This document shows, in pieces, positions 1 to 8,926 of a stretch of DNA of 64,000 nucleotides. How positions within the stretch are numbered: position 1 is the stretch's first letter; each line of letters begins with the position of its first letter. A program made the translations under genes and the position numbers. Source of the stretch: Robbsia betulipollinis (GTDB lineage: Bacteria > Pseudomonadota > Gammaproteobacteria > Burkholderiales > Burkholderiaceae); the NCBI RefSeq assembly GCF_026624755.1, contig NZ_JAPMXC010000010.1, forward strand, positions 579,054 through 643,053, given 5' to 3'. The notes beneath the pieces are model-generated. The model made no database searches and was not told the origin of the DNA. It was given only the letters and a program-made list of their open reading frames with translations.

Positions 1-192
1 ATGCACCGAGAGGAAAACGTCGGGCTGGGCGCGGCTGAAGCCGAACAGCGCGGCGACCGCGCCTGCCTCCCGTGCCGCGATGCGCAGGATCTGTCCGCGA
101 CGGACCTCGATCGCGCGGCTTTCTCCCGCGGGCACGTGCACGTTCGAGCGCGCCAGCGGCGCGTGGACCGGGGGATCTTTCAGCAGCAGCAT
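1..192 (-). CDS. DUF1989 / urea carboxylase-associated family protein (N-terminal part, runs off window)
   Basis: Only the first 64 codons are in the window. The N-terminus reads MLLLKDPPVHAPLARSNVHV and then VPAGESRAIEVRRGQILRI, which is the opening of the DUF1989 (PF09347) fold and parallels the LLVPAGHGRTFEAKRGQRLSI segment of the gene just upstream. Members pair as UCA1/UCA2 proteins beside urea/guanidine carboxylase genes, where they form carboxyguanidine deiminase; that is family knowledge, and the rest of this operon lies outside the window. It starts 12 bp after the stop of the upstream paralogue, so the two are almost certainly co-transcribed. The exact activity is not determined by what can be seen. 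Confidence 0.7.
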   Translation of the reverse strand, partial: MLLLKDPPVHAPLARSNVHVPAGESRAIEVRRGQILRIAAREAGAVAALFGFSRAQPDVFLSVH

Positions 193-204
193 GGCAGGCT
201 CGGC

Positions 205-843
205 TCAGGCGGAAACAAGGGAAATGGCGATGTCGGTCACTTTCAGGCCATTGCCGGGGATGATGTCCTGCGGGCAGGACGACACCGCGCAGACGAGGTC
301 CTCCAGGACCTCGAACGTGATGTGGTCGCCCGGCCGGCTGGTGGGGTCGGTGACGCGCATCCGGCCATCCGCCGTCACCGGACCGTTCTGGAAAAGATTG
401 AACGGCTCGGGCACGTCGGCGGGCGAAATGCCGTACAGCGCGAGCCCCGCGTGCAGGTTGTCGAGACAGTTGCGGTGGCCTTCGACATTGAAATCGACGG
501 TGAAGCGGGTGTCGTCGCAAGCCGGTACATTGGCGTCGTGCACGCCGACCGTGTCTTCGAGCACGCGCAGCAAAGGCCGGCCCAGCGATGAATAAAGACA
601 GTCGCCGATCTCGAAAAACAGGCTGCCGAGCTGCCTGCGGGTATGCGTGGGAGACAGCTGTTCGGTCGGGTCGGCGTGGACGACGGCGACGAAATCCGCC
701 GCCTGCTGGCCCGCCACATCGATGATCGACAGACGCTGTCCGCGTTTCGCTTCGAACGTGCGGCCGTGACCGGCCGGCACCAGCAGCGGCTCGGCGGCGT
801 CGTGGGCCGCGGGGTTCGCCATGCAGGGTACTTCTCTGCGCAT
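205..843 (-). CDS. DUF1989 / urea carboxylase-associated family protein
   Basis: A 212-residue protein covering the whole DUF1989 domain: QQAADFVAV followed by ADPTEQLSPTHTR, the central DTRFTVDFNVEGHRNCLDNL segment and the C-terminal CAVSSCPQD motif, whose cysteines belong to the family's metal site. Family members act on small guanidino or ureido nitrogen compounds, usually as a pair of paralogues; the second copy follows 12 bp downstream. Start choice: ATG at 843 has AGGA six bases upstream; ATG at 855 overlaps the stop of the binding-protein gene (ATGA), and ATG at 822 (MANPAAH) is also possible. The order binding protein, DUF1989, DUF1989 resembles urea/guanidine-carboxylase clusters, but no carboxylase is visible here. 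Confidence 0.82.
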   Translation of the reverse strand: MRREVPCMANPAAHDAAEPLLVPAGHGRTFEAKRGQRLSIIDVAGQQAADFVAVVHADPTEQLSPTHTRRQLGSLFFEIGDCLYSSLGRPLLRVLEDTVGVHDANVPACDDTRFTVDFNVEGHRNCLDNLHAGLALYGISPADVPEPFNLFQNGPVTADGRMRVTDPTSRPGDHITFEVLEDLVCAVSSCPQDIIPGNGLKVTDIAISLVSA

Positions 844-851
844 TGCCGTCC

Positions 852-1712
852 TCATTTCGTCGGGACGAAGTCGGCGGTCGGCGTGTCGAAGGTCACCCCC
901 AGATGCGCCGCTTGCAGCTTCGCCAGTTCCCCGGACTTCTTCATGGCCAGGATCTGCTCGCTGATGGCCCGGTTCAGCCGCGCGTCGTCCTTGCGGGTCG
1001 CCCAGGCGATCCATTGCGACGGCCCCAGTTCGCCGCCGGTCCGTACCTTGCCCGCATTCTGCTTGACGACGCCCGCCAGCACCGTCATGTCGTCGAAGAC
1101 GAAGTCGGCCCGGCGGGTCATCAGGGCGGACACCGTCTGGTCGACGCTGTCGACGCTCAGGATGGTGATGGGGGGCAGACCGCGTGCCGACAGCGTCTCG
1201 TTGAACTGCTTGAGGATCTGCTCCGGCGCGCTCGCGGCCTTGACCGCGCCGGTCAGGCCGGAGAGGGATTCGACGGTGGCGTGCGCGGGGACTTTCCGGA
1301 AATCGCTGCGCAGCAGCACGCCATTGACGGTCTTGCTGGTGGGCACGGTGAAGTCGAGGCGCTTCGCGCGCTCCGCCGTGACGTTCAGTGCGGAGCCTTC
1401 CATATCGAACGAGTGCGCGAGCAGACCCGGAATGATGCCGCTGAATGCCATGCGCTGATATTCGATCTTCACGCCCAGGTGTCGGGCGATCGCTTCGAGA
1501 ATGGCCGGATCGTACCCGACGATGTGGTCGTTGTCGTCGGTGTACTCATACGGCGCGAAGGTCGGATCGATCGCCACCACGATCTTGCCCCGGCTTTTGA
1601 TGTCGTCCAGGGTATCGGCGGCCGCGAGCGTCGCGTGGCCCACCGCCACGGCCGCCAGCAGCGCGGTCAGGGAGAAGGCAAGGGCGGATGAAACAGAACG
1701 GCGCGTGAGCAT
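852..1712 (-). CDS. Amino-acid-type ABC transporter substrate-binding protein
   Basis: A 286-residue periplasmic binding protein (SBP_bac_3 family). A signal peptide starts MLTRRSVSSALAFSLTALLA and ends near ATLAAADT. The mature protein opens TLDDIKSRGKIVVAIDPTFA PYEY, followed by GYDPAILEAIARHLGVKIEY, the usual polar-amino-acid receptor pattern. Start at 1712 was chosen over an upstream in-frame start at 1769 because the signal peptide begins there. It is the first gene of the unit with the two DUF1989 genes, so the ligand is probably the nitrogen compound they process; its permease and ATPase are not adjacent. Expression is probably controlled by the divergent RpiR regulator through the palindromes in the shared upstream region. 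Confidence 0.85.
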   Translation of the reverse strand: MLTRRSVSSALAFSLTALLAAVAVGHATLAAADTLDDIKSRGKIVVAIDPTFAPYEYTDDNDHIVGYDPAILEAIARHLGVKIEYQRMAFSGIIPGLLAHSFDMEGSALNVTAERAKRLDFTVPTSKTVNGVLLRSDFRKVPAHATVESLSGLTGAVKAASAPEQILKQFNETLSARGLPPITILSVDSVDQTVSALMTRRADFVFDDMTVLAGVVKQNAGKVRTGGELGPSQWIAWATRKDDARLNRAISEQILAMKKSGELAKLQAAHLGVTFDTPTADFVPTK

Positions 1713-1808
1713 CGGTGCGGACTCCGGATGGATGGACGGTGTGCATGGCAATTGCAGGATCCATACCAAGGGCCCCGGCGGAAACGTCGATTTCGCATCT
1801 GTTTTTCA

Positions 1809-1851
1809 GAAACGTCTGTTTCTTATGAATTTAATTTGAAACGGAAGTTTC
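1809..1851. promoter_or_regulatory. Twin palindromic operator between the DUF1989 unit and rpiR
   Basis: Two perfect inverted repeats with the same format lie in the 299-bp divergent intergenic region: GAAAC-GTCT-GTTTC at 1809-1822 and GAAAC-GGAA-GTTTC at 1838-1851, with centres 29 bp apart on roughly the same DNA face. The region between them is AT-rich (TTATGAATTTAATTT), as expected of promoter DNA. RpiR-family regulators bind such dyads as dimers or tetramers, so this is the likely operator of the adjacent RpiR protein. The sites are seen directly; the regulator assignment is inferred from position. Confidence 0.65.
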
Positions 1852-2011
1852 TCGAACGCCCGCGCCGGCAGGGCGTCGCGCCGGCGTTCGGCACCGTCCC
1901 GGTGCAGCCCTATCGCCTCATGTGGCAGGGCCGCCCGAAAGCGGTGCCTGCGCGGTTTCGCCGCCGTGCTCGGGTACGATGTCGTCCACCCCCGAACGGA
2001 ATGTTTTTCCC

Positions 2012-2926
2012 ATGCGAACCCGCCCCATGAAAAACCCGGCGAAGCCATCCACGAAAATCCCGACGAAAAACGTCAAGCGCGCGGCGCCGTCGATCGAAAG
2101 CCGGATCATGGAATGCTACGACGCTCTCCCGGCCATCCATCAACGTCTGGCCGACGTCATCCTGAGCGCGCCGGGTCAGCTGGCGATGCAGACCGCCACC
2201 GAACTCGCCGCAGGCGCACAGGTGTCGAAAGCCACCGCGACGCGCTTCTTCCAGAAATTGGGATATGCGTCCTACGAGGATGCCAAGAAGATCGCGCGTG
2301 CCGCGCAACTGGGTGGCTCGCCGCTGTATCTGCAGGAACGCGGCAGACGGAACAGCCGGCTCGACGACATCGTGCGCTCGCACCTCGAACACGAGATGGC
2401 GAATCTCTCGAACACGTATCGTTCCCTGGACGCGGCGGTTCTCGACGCGGTGGTCGAACGCCTGGCGTGGGCGCGGCGCGTGGTGATCCTGGGCTACCGG
2501 CACAGCCATACCATCGCGGCGATGTTCCGCCGCGAGCTGGTCCAGGTGCGCGGCGACGTGCTGGTATTGCCGGTGCCGGGCGACACGCTGGCCGAATACC
2601 TGGCCGAGTTGGGGGAGGGGGACATGGCCGTCGTGATCGGCCTGCGGCGCCGGGTTCCCGCGACCGGATTGGCCGCCGCGGCGCTGGCCGAAGCGGGCGT
2701 GCCGATGCTGTATCTATCCGACGTCATCGCGGGCAGACCCGCGCGTCTTGCGAATTGGGTGCTGCGCTGTCATACCGACGGTTTCATGCTGTTCGACAGC
2801 ACGGTCGCCGTGGCCGCCCTGGTGAACCTGCTGTGCTCGCTGGTCGCGGAACGGCTGGCCGGCGACGGCAACCGGCATCTGCAGCGCGTCGAGGTCCTGC
2901 ACGACCGGCTGCGGGAACTCGAATAG
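2012..2926 (+). CDS. RpiR-family transcriptional regulator (HTH + SIS domain)
   Basis: About 304 residues. The N-terminal helix-turn-helix reads AMQTATELAAGAQVSKATAT RFFQKLGY, the RpiR HTH_6 pattern, and the C-terminal SIS sugar/ligand-binding domain begins at VVILGYRHSHTIAAMFRREL and includes the GDTLAEY and VIGLRRR segments. The ATG at 2012 (MRTRPMKN) or 2027 (MKNPAKP) is the likely start; the frame is open further upstream, but residues before this have no family-like sequence. It is divergent from the binding-protein/DUF1989 genes, and two matching palindromes lie between, so it probably regulates them and itself. The effector may be a nitrogen compound rather than a sugar phosphate; that is inference. 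Confidence 0.85.
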   Translation: MRTRPMKNPAKPSTKIPTKNVKRAAPSIESRIMECYDALPAIHQRLADVILSAPGQLAMQTATELAAGAQVSKATATRFFQKLGYASYEDAKKIARAAQLGGSPLYLQERGRRNSRLDDIVRSHLEHEMANLSNTYRSLDAAVLDAVVERLAWARRVVILGYRHSHTIAAMFRRELVQVRGDVLVLPVPGDTLAEYLAELGEGDMAVVIGLRRRVPATGLAAAALAEAGVPMLYLSDVIAGRPARLANWVLRCHTDGFMLFDSTVAVAALVNLLCSLVAERLAGDGNRHLQRVEVLHDRLRELE

Positions 2927-2929
2927 ATC

Positions 2930-2960
2930 AAAAACCGCAGGCTGCGGACACGTTCCGCAG
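2930..2960 (-). terminator. Probable intrinsic terminator of the mdlB-like gene
   Basis: Between the convergent rpiR and exporter genes there is CTGCGGA-CACGT-TCCGCAG (2942-2960). Read on the minus strand, a nested short stem CCGCA-GCC-TGCGG ends directly at a run of five T (complement of 2930-2934). This suits termination of the leftward exporter transcript. The stem is short, so confidence is moderate. Confidence 0.45.
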
Positions 2961-2978
2961 CGTGAGCACGGCGCGGCA

Positions 2979-4820
2979 TCACCCCTGCAACTGCTGCAAC
3001 AAATACAGCCGCTGATAGATCCCCCCCGCGATCAGCATCAGTTCGTCGTGCGAGCCCGTTTCGGCGATCCGTCCGTGATTGAGCACGACGATCCGGTCCG
3101 CCGAACGGATCGTCGAGAGCCGGTGCGCGATCGAGATCAGCGTGATCTTGCCGTGCAGCGCTTCCAGCGCGCGCTGCACGATCTGCTCGGTCTCGCTGTC
3201 GATATGCGAGGTGGCCTCGTCGAGCAGCAGGATGCGCGGCTGGCCGGCGAGTGCGCGGGCGATGGCGATCAGCTGTTTCTGGCCGCTCGAGAGGCGCGTG
3301 CCGTTTTCGCCCATGTCGGTGTCGTAACCCTGCTCCAGCGAGCGCAACAGGTCGTGAACGCTCGCGGCCCGCGCGGCGGTTTCGATCTGCGCCTGCGTCA
3401 GCCCCCGGCCCATGTCGATATTCTCGCGCGCGCTGGCGGCCAGTAGGAAAGGGTCCTGCGGCACCACGCCGACGCCGGCATGAAAGGCGGCGTCGCCCAG
3501 GCGCGCGAGGTCGATACCGTCGACGGTGATCGTGCCGTGCTGTGGCGCGTAGTACCGCAGCAGCAGCGACAGCAGGGTCGATTTGCCGCTGCCGGTATGC
3601 CCGACGATGCCGACGAAGCTGCCGGCGGGAATGTCGAGCGTCAGGTCCGCGAGCACCGGACGCGCCGGGTCGTAACCAAACCGCACCGCGTCGAAACGGA
3701 CCGCGCCGGCGCGGATCGTCTCCCCGCTCGCCCCCGCCGTCACCGGGCTGAGGGGTTCGGCGAGCAGCGCGTTGACGCGCGAGGCGGCCACCACCGCCTG
3801 CTGCAACTGGCTGAACTGCATGGTGATCTGGATCAGCGGTTCGACCACATGCGCGATGTAGCTGACGAAGGCGTACAGTACGCCGATCTCCAGCCCGGCG
3901 AAGCGCTGCATGCCGAAACCATAGATCACCACCGCGAGGATCACGACATTGAGCAGGTCGAGCGCGGGCCGCAGCAACCAGGCGTTCGCGGCCAGTTCGG
4001 CGCGGCGGGCGTGGTAGTGGCGCTGGTTGGTGTCGGCAAAGCGTTGCGTGAAACGCGTCGCGGCGTTGCTGGCCTGCAGCACGCTCATGCCGGCGATCGA
4101 TTCCGAGACCTGTGCGTTGATGTCGCTGCGCAATTGCCGCGCGCGCGCGACCGACGGCGCACTCCAGCGCTGGTATGCCCAGACGATCAGTATCATTGCC
4201 GGGAACAGCATCAGCACGATCAGCATCAGCCGCCAGTCGAGCCAGGCCATCGCCAGCAGCGCGCCGACCACGACGATGCAGCTGTCGAGCATGACGAACA
4301 GCACCTGGACGTACAGCGCCTTGACCGATTCGGTGTCGTTGGTCACACGGCTGACCAGCTGGCCGGTGATCGCGGTGTCGAAAAACGCCATCGGCAGGCG
4401 GATCACATGGCCGTAGACCTGTTCGCGCAGACGCCGTACCGAGCGCATCGCGACACCCGCGAGGCGCGTGAGTTGCAGGTAGCGCACGACGCCCGCCAAA
4501 GCGCCCACGAACAGGGCCCCGGCCAGCAGCGCGACGATCGGCGCCCATGCGAGCCGGTGGGGCAGCAGGTAATTATCGATATACGTTTTGCCCAGCAGCG
4601 GCGCGAGTGCCTCGAACAGCGCGGCCACCACCAGCCAGCCGGCGCCGGTGATGACGTGCCGCTTTTCCGGGGCGGCGGCGGCGCGCAACAGCGCGACCGC
4701 GGCGCGGCGTTCGTCGCGGGCGGTCGCGTTCGCGGCGGTGCCGGCAGACCGTGCGCGGGACTGGCGACGTTTGCCGGGCTCGCCGGGCTTGTGTTCGAGA
4801 GGCAGCGGGTCAGAGCGCAT
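2979..4820 (-). CDS. mdlB: Multidrug-type ABC exporter half-transporter, canonical ATPase subunit (MdlB-like)
   Basis: About 613 residues: a six-helix exporter membrane domain (first helix near VITGAGWLVVAALFEALAPL) followed by a nucleotide-binding domain. Walker A is GHTGSGKST, the signature is LSSGQKQLIAIAR and Walker B is ILLLDEATSHID, with the catalytic Glu present, so this subunit carries the hydrolytically competent site. The ATG at 4820 overlaps the end of the upstream partner by 11 bp, showing translational coupling. Together the two genes form an MdlAB/SmdAB-type heterodimeric exporter in the inner membrane; substrates of such pairs vary (drugs, lipids) and cannot be read from sequence. 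The N-terminal about 45 residues are basic and low-complexity. Confidence 0.88.
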   Translation of the reverse strand: MRSDPLPLEHKPGEPGKRRQSRARSAGTAANATARDERRAAVALLRAAAAPEKRHVITGAGWLVVAALFEALAPLLGKTYIDNYLLPHRLAWAPIVALLAGALFVGALAGVVRYLQLTRLAGVAMRSVRRLREQVYGHVIRLPMAFFDTAITGQLVSRVTNDTESVKALYVQVLFVMLDSCIVVVGALLAMAWLDWRLMLIVLMLFPAMILIVWAYQRWSAPSVARARQLRSDINAQVSESIAGMSVLQASNAATRFTQRFADTNQRHYHARRAELAANAWLLRPALDLLNVVILAVVIYGFGMQRFAGLEIGVLYAFVSYIAHVVEPLIQITMQFSQLQQAVVAASRVNALLAEPLSPVTAGASGETIRAGAVRFDAVRFGYDPARPVLADLTLDIPAGSFVGIVGHTGSGKSTLLSLLLRYYAPQHGTITVDGIDLARLGDAAFHAGVGVVPQDPFLLAASARENIDMGRGLTQAQIETAARAASVHDLLRSLEQGYDTDMGENGTRLSSGQKQLIAIARALAGQPRILLLDEATSHIDSETEQIVQRALEALHGKITLISIAHRLSTIRSADRIVVLNHGRIAETGSHDELMLIAGGIYQRLYLLQQLQG

Positions 4821-6552
4821 CGAGACTGGCCTCCAGTTGCTGGTAGCGCCATTGCCGCGCATACCAGCCGTCGTGTTCGAGCAGCGCGTCGTGCGTGCCG
4901 CGTTCGGTGATGCGGCCGTCGCGCAGCACCGCGATCTGGTCCGCGTCGGCGACCGCCGACAGCCGGTGACTGACAATGATGACCGTGCGCCCGCGCCGTG
5001 CCTCGCGCAGGTGCGCGAGAATCTGCGCCTCGGTGCCGGTATCGACGGCCGAAAGCGCGTCGTCGAGGAGCAGCAGCGGCGCGTCGGCGAGCAGCGCGCG
5101 GGCGATCGCGAGGCGCTGCCGCTGACCGCCGGAGAGGGCGACGCCTTTTTCGCCGACGGGCGTGTCATAGCCCAGCGGCAGGCGCCGGATGTCGTCGTCG
5201 ACCGCGGCCAGCCGCGCTACCCGCGCGATGTCGGCCCGGCTCGCGTCGGGTCGCACCAGCGCAATGTTCTCCGCGACCGACGCCGAGAACAGAAACGGTT
5301 CCTGCGCCACCCAGCCGACGATGCCGCGCAAGGCGTCCAGCTGGTATTCCTCGATCGGAACGTCGTTCCAGGTGATCCGTCCTTCCTGCAGCGGGTACTG
5401 GCGCAGCAGCAGGCGCAGCAGCGTCGATTTGCCCGCGCCGGTGGGTCCCACCAGGCCGATCGTCTGGCCGGCCAGCAGTTCCAGCGACACATCGTCGAGC
5501 GCGGGCGTCTGCTGCTGCGGATAGACGAAGCGCAGGTTTTCGAAGGCGAGCGTGTCGGGCGCGATGCGCGTGAGCGTGCCGTCGTCGGGCACCGAGGGGC
5601 GTTGCGCGAGAAGGGGGCCGAGCCGCGTCCAGGCGGCCTTGCCGCGTTCGAGCAGCGACAGCACCCAGCCGGCCGCGTACATCGGCCATACCAACTGGCC
5701 GAGATACATGCTGAAGCTGGTGAGCTGGCCGATCGTCAAGCGCTGATGCCAGACCAGATAGCCGCCCAGGCCCAGCGTGACGACGGTCGACACGGTCAGG
5801 GCGATGCCGACCAGGGGAGAGAACGCCGCCTCCCAGCGCTGCGCTTCCATGCTGCTGTCGGCGGCGCCCGCGGCGCGGCGGGCGAATTCCTGGCCGTTGC
5901 GCGCCTGCAGACCCAGTGCCCGCACCGTGCGGATGCCGCTCAGCGTCTCCTGCACATGGTCGTTCAGACTGCCGAAACGTTCGAGCGAATCGCGCGACGC
6001 ATGATGGATGCGTTCCGAGATGCGCCAGAAACCGAAGGCCATGAAGGGAAAGGGCAGCAGCGCCGCGAGGCCGAGCCGCCAGTCGATGCCGATCGTCATC
6101 ATGGCAACCACCAGCACGAGCGTCGTACTGCCGTCGAAGCCGGCGAGCAGGGCTTCGCCGGCGGCCATTTCGACCGCGTCGATGTCGTTGGTGGCGCGCG
6201 CCATCAGGTCGCCGGTGCGCCGGCCGTGAAAGAACCCCGGACCCTGCGCGGCGAGCGCGCGGTAAAGTCGGGTGCGCAGCGTCGCGCCGAGCTGATAGGC
6301 GGCGGCGTAGAGCTGCAGCCGCCAGCCGACGCGCAGGAAATAGATCGCCCCGCCCATCGCGAGCAGGATCGCGAGTTGGCGCAGCAGGCCGCGCGTGTCG
6401 AGGCGGTGCGCGAGCAGCGCGTCGATGATGCGGCCGACCGTGCGGGGAATCAGCACGCTGAGGATCGCGACACCGAGCAGCATCGTCGCAGCCAGCAGGT
6501 ACGACCGCCAATGCGCGCGGACGAAACCGGTCAGCAGGCGAAACAGGCTCAT
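4810..6552 (-). CDS. mdlA: Multidrug-type ABC exporter half-transporter, degenerate-site subunit (MdlA-like)
   Basis: About 580 residues with an N-terminal exporter membrane domain and a C-terminal ATPase. Walker A is GPTGAGKST, the signature is [13 protein letters not shown], and Walker B is LLLLDDALSAVD: the residue normally acting as catalytic Glu is Asp, as in MdlA-type members of heterodimeric exporters, which have one non-consensus ATP site. ATG at 6552 (MSLFRLLTG) is preferred to a TTG at 6573, since the family begins near this point. It overlaps the mdlB-like gene downstream, so the two are made together. Confidence 0.88.
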   Translation of the reverse strand: MSLFRLLTGFVRAHWRSYLLAATMLLGVAILSVLIPRTVGRIIDALLAHRLDTRGLLRQLAILLAMGGAIYFLRVGWRLQLYAAAYQLGATLRTRLYRALAAQGPGFFHGRRTGDLMARATNDIDAVEMAAGEALLAGFDGSTTLVLVVAMMTIGIDWRLGLAALLPFPFMAFGFWRISERIHHASRDSLERFGSLNDHVQETLSGIRTVRALGLQARNGQEFARRAAGAADSSMEAQRWEAAFSPLVGIALTVSTVVTLGLGGYLVWHQRLTIGQLTSFSMYLGQLVWPMYAAGWVLSLLERGKAAWTRLGPLLAQRPSVPDDGTLTRIAPDTLAFENLRFVYPQQQTPALDDVSLELLAGQTIGLVGPTGAGKSTLLRLLLRQYPLQEGRITWNDVPIEEYQLDALRGIVGWVAQEPFLFSASVAENIALVRPDASRADIARVARLAAVDDDIRRLPLGYDTPVGEKGVALSGGQRQRLAIARALLADAPLLLLDDALSAVDTGTEAQILAHLREARRGRTVIIVSHRLSAVADADQIAVLRDGRITERGTHDALLEHDGWYARQWRYQQLEASLDAL

Positions 6553-6726
6553 GGGGGGCTCGGCTTTTGGCAAGGGAAACGGCGTCGGGCAGGCGCGGCC
6601 TTGCCGCCCCAGGGGCGGTCCGGCGCGCGCCGTTCGTCATGATAAAGCAGAGTGGGAAGTCGCACGGGGCGCCTGGCCGGGCCGGCGCCCTACCGCGCGC
6701 GGTGAAATCCGGCGTCGAGGTCCTGG

Positions 6727-8718
6727 TCAGTGCATCGCATGGCTATCGGGTAACGGTATCGCGTGGGTGTCGATCGCGTGATAGGTGTTCTTGCCCTGGG
6801 CCTTCGCCACGTACATCGCGCGGTCGGCGATGGCGAGCAGCCCGTTCGCGCTCGGTGCGCTGGCGTGCCATTGCGCGTGATACGACGCGATGCCGATACT
6901 GATGCCCAGCTTGAAGTGCAGCGCCCCCGAAATGGCGATCGGCAGCCCGAACGCGGCGACGATGTCCCCGGCAAGCCGTTCCGCGTCGCCGGGCATGCAA
7001 TGCGATCCGCGCAGCACCACGACGAATTCGTCGCCCGCCAGACGCGCCACCATATCCTGGTCGTCCACCGCCATGCGCAGGCGGTGCGCGACTTCCTTCA
7101 ATACGCTGTCGCCGACTTCATGCCCCGCATGATCGTTGATCTGCTTGAACTCGTCGAGGTCGAGGAACAGCACCGCCAGCGCGGCTTCCTGCGTCAGGGC
7201 TTGCGTCAATTGCAGCCCCAGCGCGCGCCGGTTCGGCAGGCCGGTCAGGGCATCCTGCAGCGCCTGTTCCCGCAGCGACGTCTCCAGCCGCTTGCGCTCG
7301 GTGACGTCGTGGCTGACCACATAGAAACCGTCGACGCGTCCTGCGGTGAAGTGCGGGATATAGGTGGCGCTCCAGATGCGCTGCGACGTGGCGTCGTAGA
7401 CGACATCGTCGTTGGTGACGCGCTCGCCCGCCAGCGCGCGCCGGAACCACGGCAGCAGCGCGGCCATGGTTCCGGGAGTGAGTACGTCGGATACGTGCCT
7501 GCCCGTCCGGCTCTCGGCGTGGTCACCGAATACGTGTCCATAGGTCGCATTGGTGAACCGGTAACGCAGATCCGCATCGATATAAGCGATCAGGACCGGC
7601 AGGTTGTCGGTAATGGTCTGCAGCGTTTCCCGGCTGGCGCGCAGCGCCGCTTCCGCGCGGTCACGTTCGGCGATCGTGCGGTCGCGCTCTTCCAGCGCGT
7701 TGGCCAGACGCAGGTTGACGCCGCGCAGTTCCGCGGTGCGTAGCAGCACCCGCGCTTCCAGTTCGTGTTGCAGTTCCGCCAGATTCGCATCGGCCGCCTT
7801 GCGGGCGCTGATGTCCTCGGCCACGGCGACGTAGTGCAGGGGTTGGCCCTCGGCCGTGCGGGCGAGCGCCACCGTGACGTTGGCCCACACCGGCTGGCCG
7901 TCGCGCCGACGATACTGGCGCTCGGACGAGTAGAAAGCAAGCTCGCCATTCAGCATTCGCGTGGCATCGCGCTGGACGCCGATGCAATCCTCGGAAAACA
8001 ACAGATCCTGGTAGGGAAGCTGCGACAGCGCCGATTTTTCATAGTCGAGCAGGGCGGCAAAGCGCGAGTTGACCTGCACGCAGCGGCCCTGCAGGTCGAT
8101 GATCACGAAGCCGATCGCCGCCTCCTGGAACGCGGCCTGGAAGACCGCCTTGCTTTCTTCCAGCGCGCGCAGGTCGGCGCGGTGCACACGGCGTTGCCGC
8201 GCCGCGATTTCTCGTTGCGATATCTCGTTCTGCGCCATCGCGCAGAGGTCTTCGAACGCGGCGATTTGCGCTGCGTCAAGCGTGCGCACGCGGGTATCGG
8301 TCACGCACAGCGTGCCCAGGGCCCAGCCTTTCAGCGAGCGCAGCGGCAGGCCCGCGTAGAAGCGCAGAAAAGGGGCATCGACGACCGCGGGATGATTCTG
8401 GAAACGCGGGTCGGCCCGCAGATCGGACACGACCGTGAGCGCATCGTCGCGCAGCGTATCGTTGCAGAAGGACAAATGGCGCGGCATTTCCTGGACCGTG
8501 ACGCCGACGCGCGACTTGAGCCACTGGCGTTCTCCGTCGAACACCGAGATCACCGCGATCGGCACGTCGAGCAGGCGCGCGGCCAGACGCGTGATCCGGT
8601 CGAAGCTTTCTTCGGCCGGCGCATCGAGCATTCCGAGCCGCCGCAATAGCGCGGCCGGGCTCCGGGTAACGCCCGAGGCGACGTCGTGGCCGGGTACGGA
8701 AGCAGATCGCCTGTCCAT
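6727..8718 (-). CDS. Diguanylate cyclase with GAF and two PAS sensor domains
   Basis: A 663-residue soluble protein. An N-terminal GAF domain (about residues 30-175, with GLPLRSLKGWALGTLCVTD) is followed by two PAS domains (about 190-305 with a PAC-like YVAVAEDIS end, and about 360-475 ending YVVSHDVTERKRLE), a short coiled coil, and a GGDEF domain (about 485-650) starting DALTGLPNRRAL. The active loop is AGDEF, an accepted catalytic variant. The allosteric RxxD inhibitory site is replaced by DDQD, so product feedback inhibition is probably lost. There are no membrane segments, so it should sense an intracellular signal, possibly redox or a small ligand, and make cyclic di-GMP. It appears to be a single-gene unit. 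Confidence 0.9.
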   Translation of the reverse strand: MDRRSASVPGHDVASGVTRSPAALLRRLGMLDAPAEESFDRITRLAARLLDVPIAVISVFDGERQWLKSRVGVTVQEMPRHLSFCNDTLRDDALTVVSDLRADPRFQNHPAVVDAPFLRFYAGLPLRSLKGWALGTLCVTDTRVRTLDAAQIAAFEDLCAMAQNEISQREIAARQRRVHRADLRALEESKAVFQAAFQEAAIGFVIIDLQGRCVQVNSRFAALLDYEKSALSQLPYQDLLFSEDCIGVQRDATRMLNGELAFYSSERQYRRRDGQPVWANVTVALARTAEGQPLHYVAVAEDISARKAADANLAELQHELEARVLLRTAELRGVNLRLANALEERDRTIAERDRAEAALRASRETLQTITDNLPVLIAYIDADLRYRFTNATYGHVFGDHAESRTGRHVSDVLTPGTMAALLPWFRRALAGERVTNDDVVYDATSQRIWSATYIPHFTAGRVDGFYVVSHDVTERKRLETSLREQALQDALTGLPNRRALGLQLTQALTQEAALAVLFLDLDEFKQINDHAGHEVGDSVLKEVAHRLRMAVDDQDMVARLAGDEFVVVLRGSHCMPGDAERLAGDIVAAFGLPIAISGALHFKLGISIGIASYHAQWHASAPSANGLLAIADRAMYVAKAQGKNTYHAIDTHAIPLPDSHAMH

Positions 8719-8926
8719 GAAAAAGAGAATGGAAAAAAGGGAGGGAAAGGCGATGAACGGGGGAGGCCATGCCGCATCTTTCCCGAGACTATACGCCCGT
8801 GTCGGCGTCGGGGCAGGAATCTCGCCCCGCGCGTTCGCGCCACGCGTGCCCGCGTGCCACGTGTTCTCGGCAACGCGTTCGTGCGTGAATGCCGCCGCGC
8901 CCGCCCGGCGGCGACCGCCCGAAGCG

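Noticed and set aside
1713-2011. Guanidine-I (ykkC) riboswitch before the DUF1989 unit
   Set aside because: The leader lacks the conserved ykkC elements; only the GAAAC-N4-GTTTC dyads were found.
3480-4910. A 476-codon plus-strand open frame opposite the exporter gene
   Set aside because: Antisense shadow of a clear ABC exporter; composition is Arg/Gln/His-rich with no motif.
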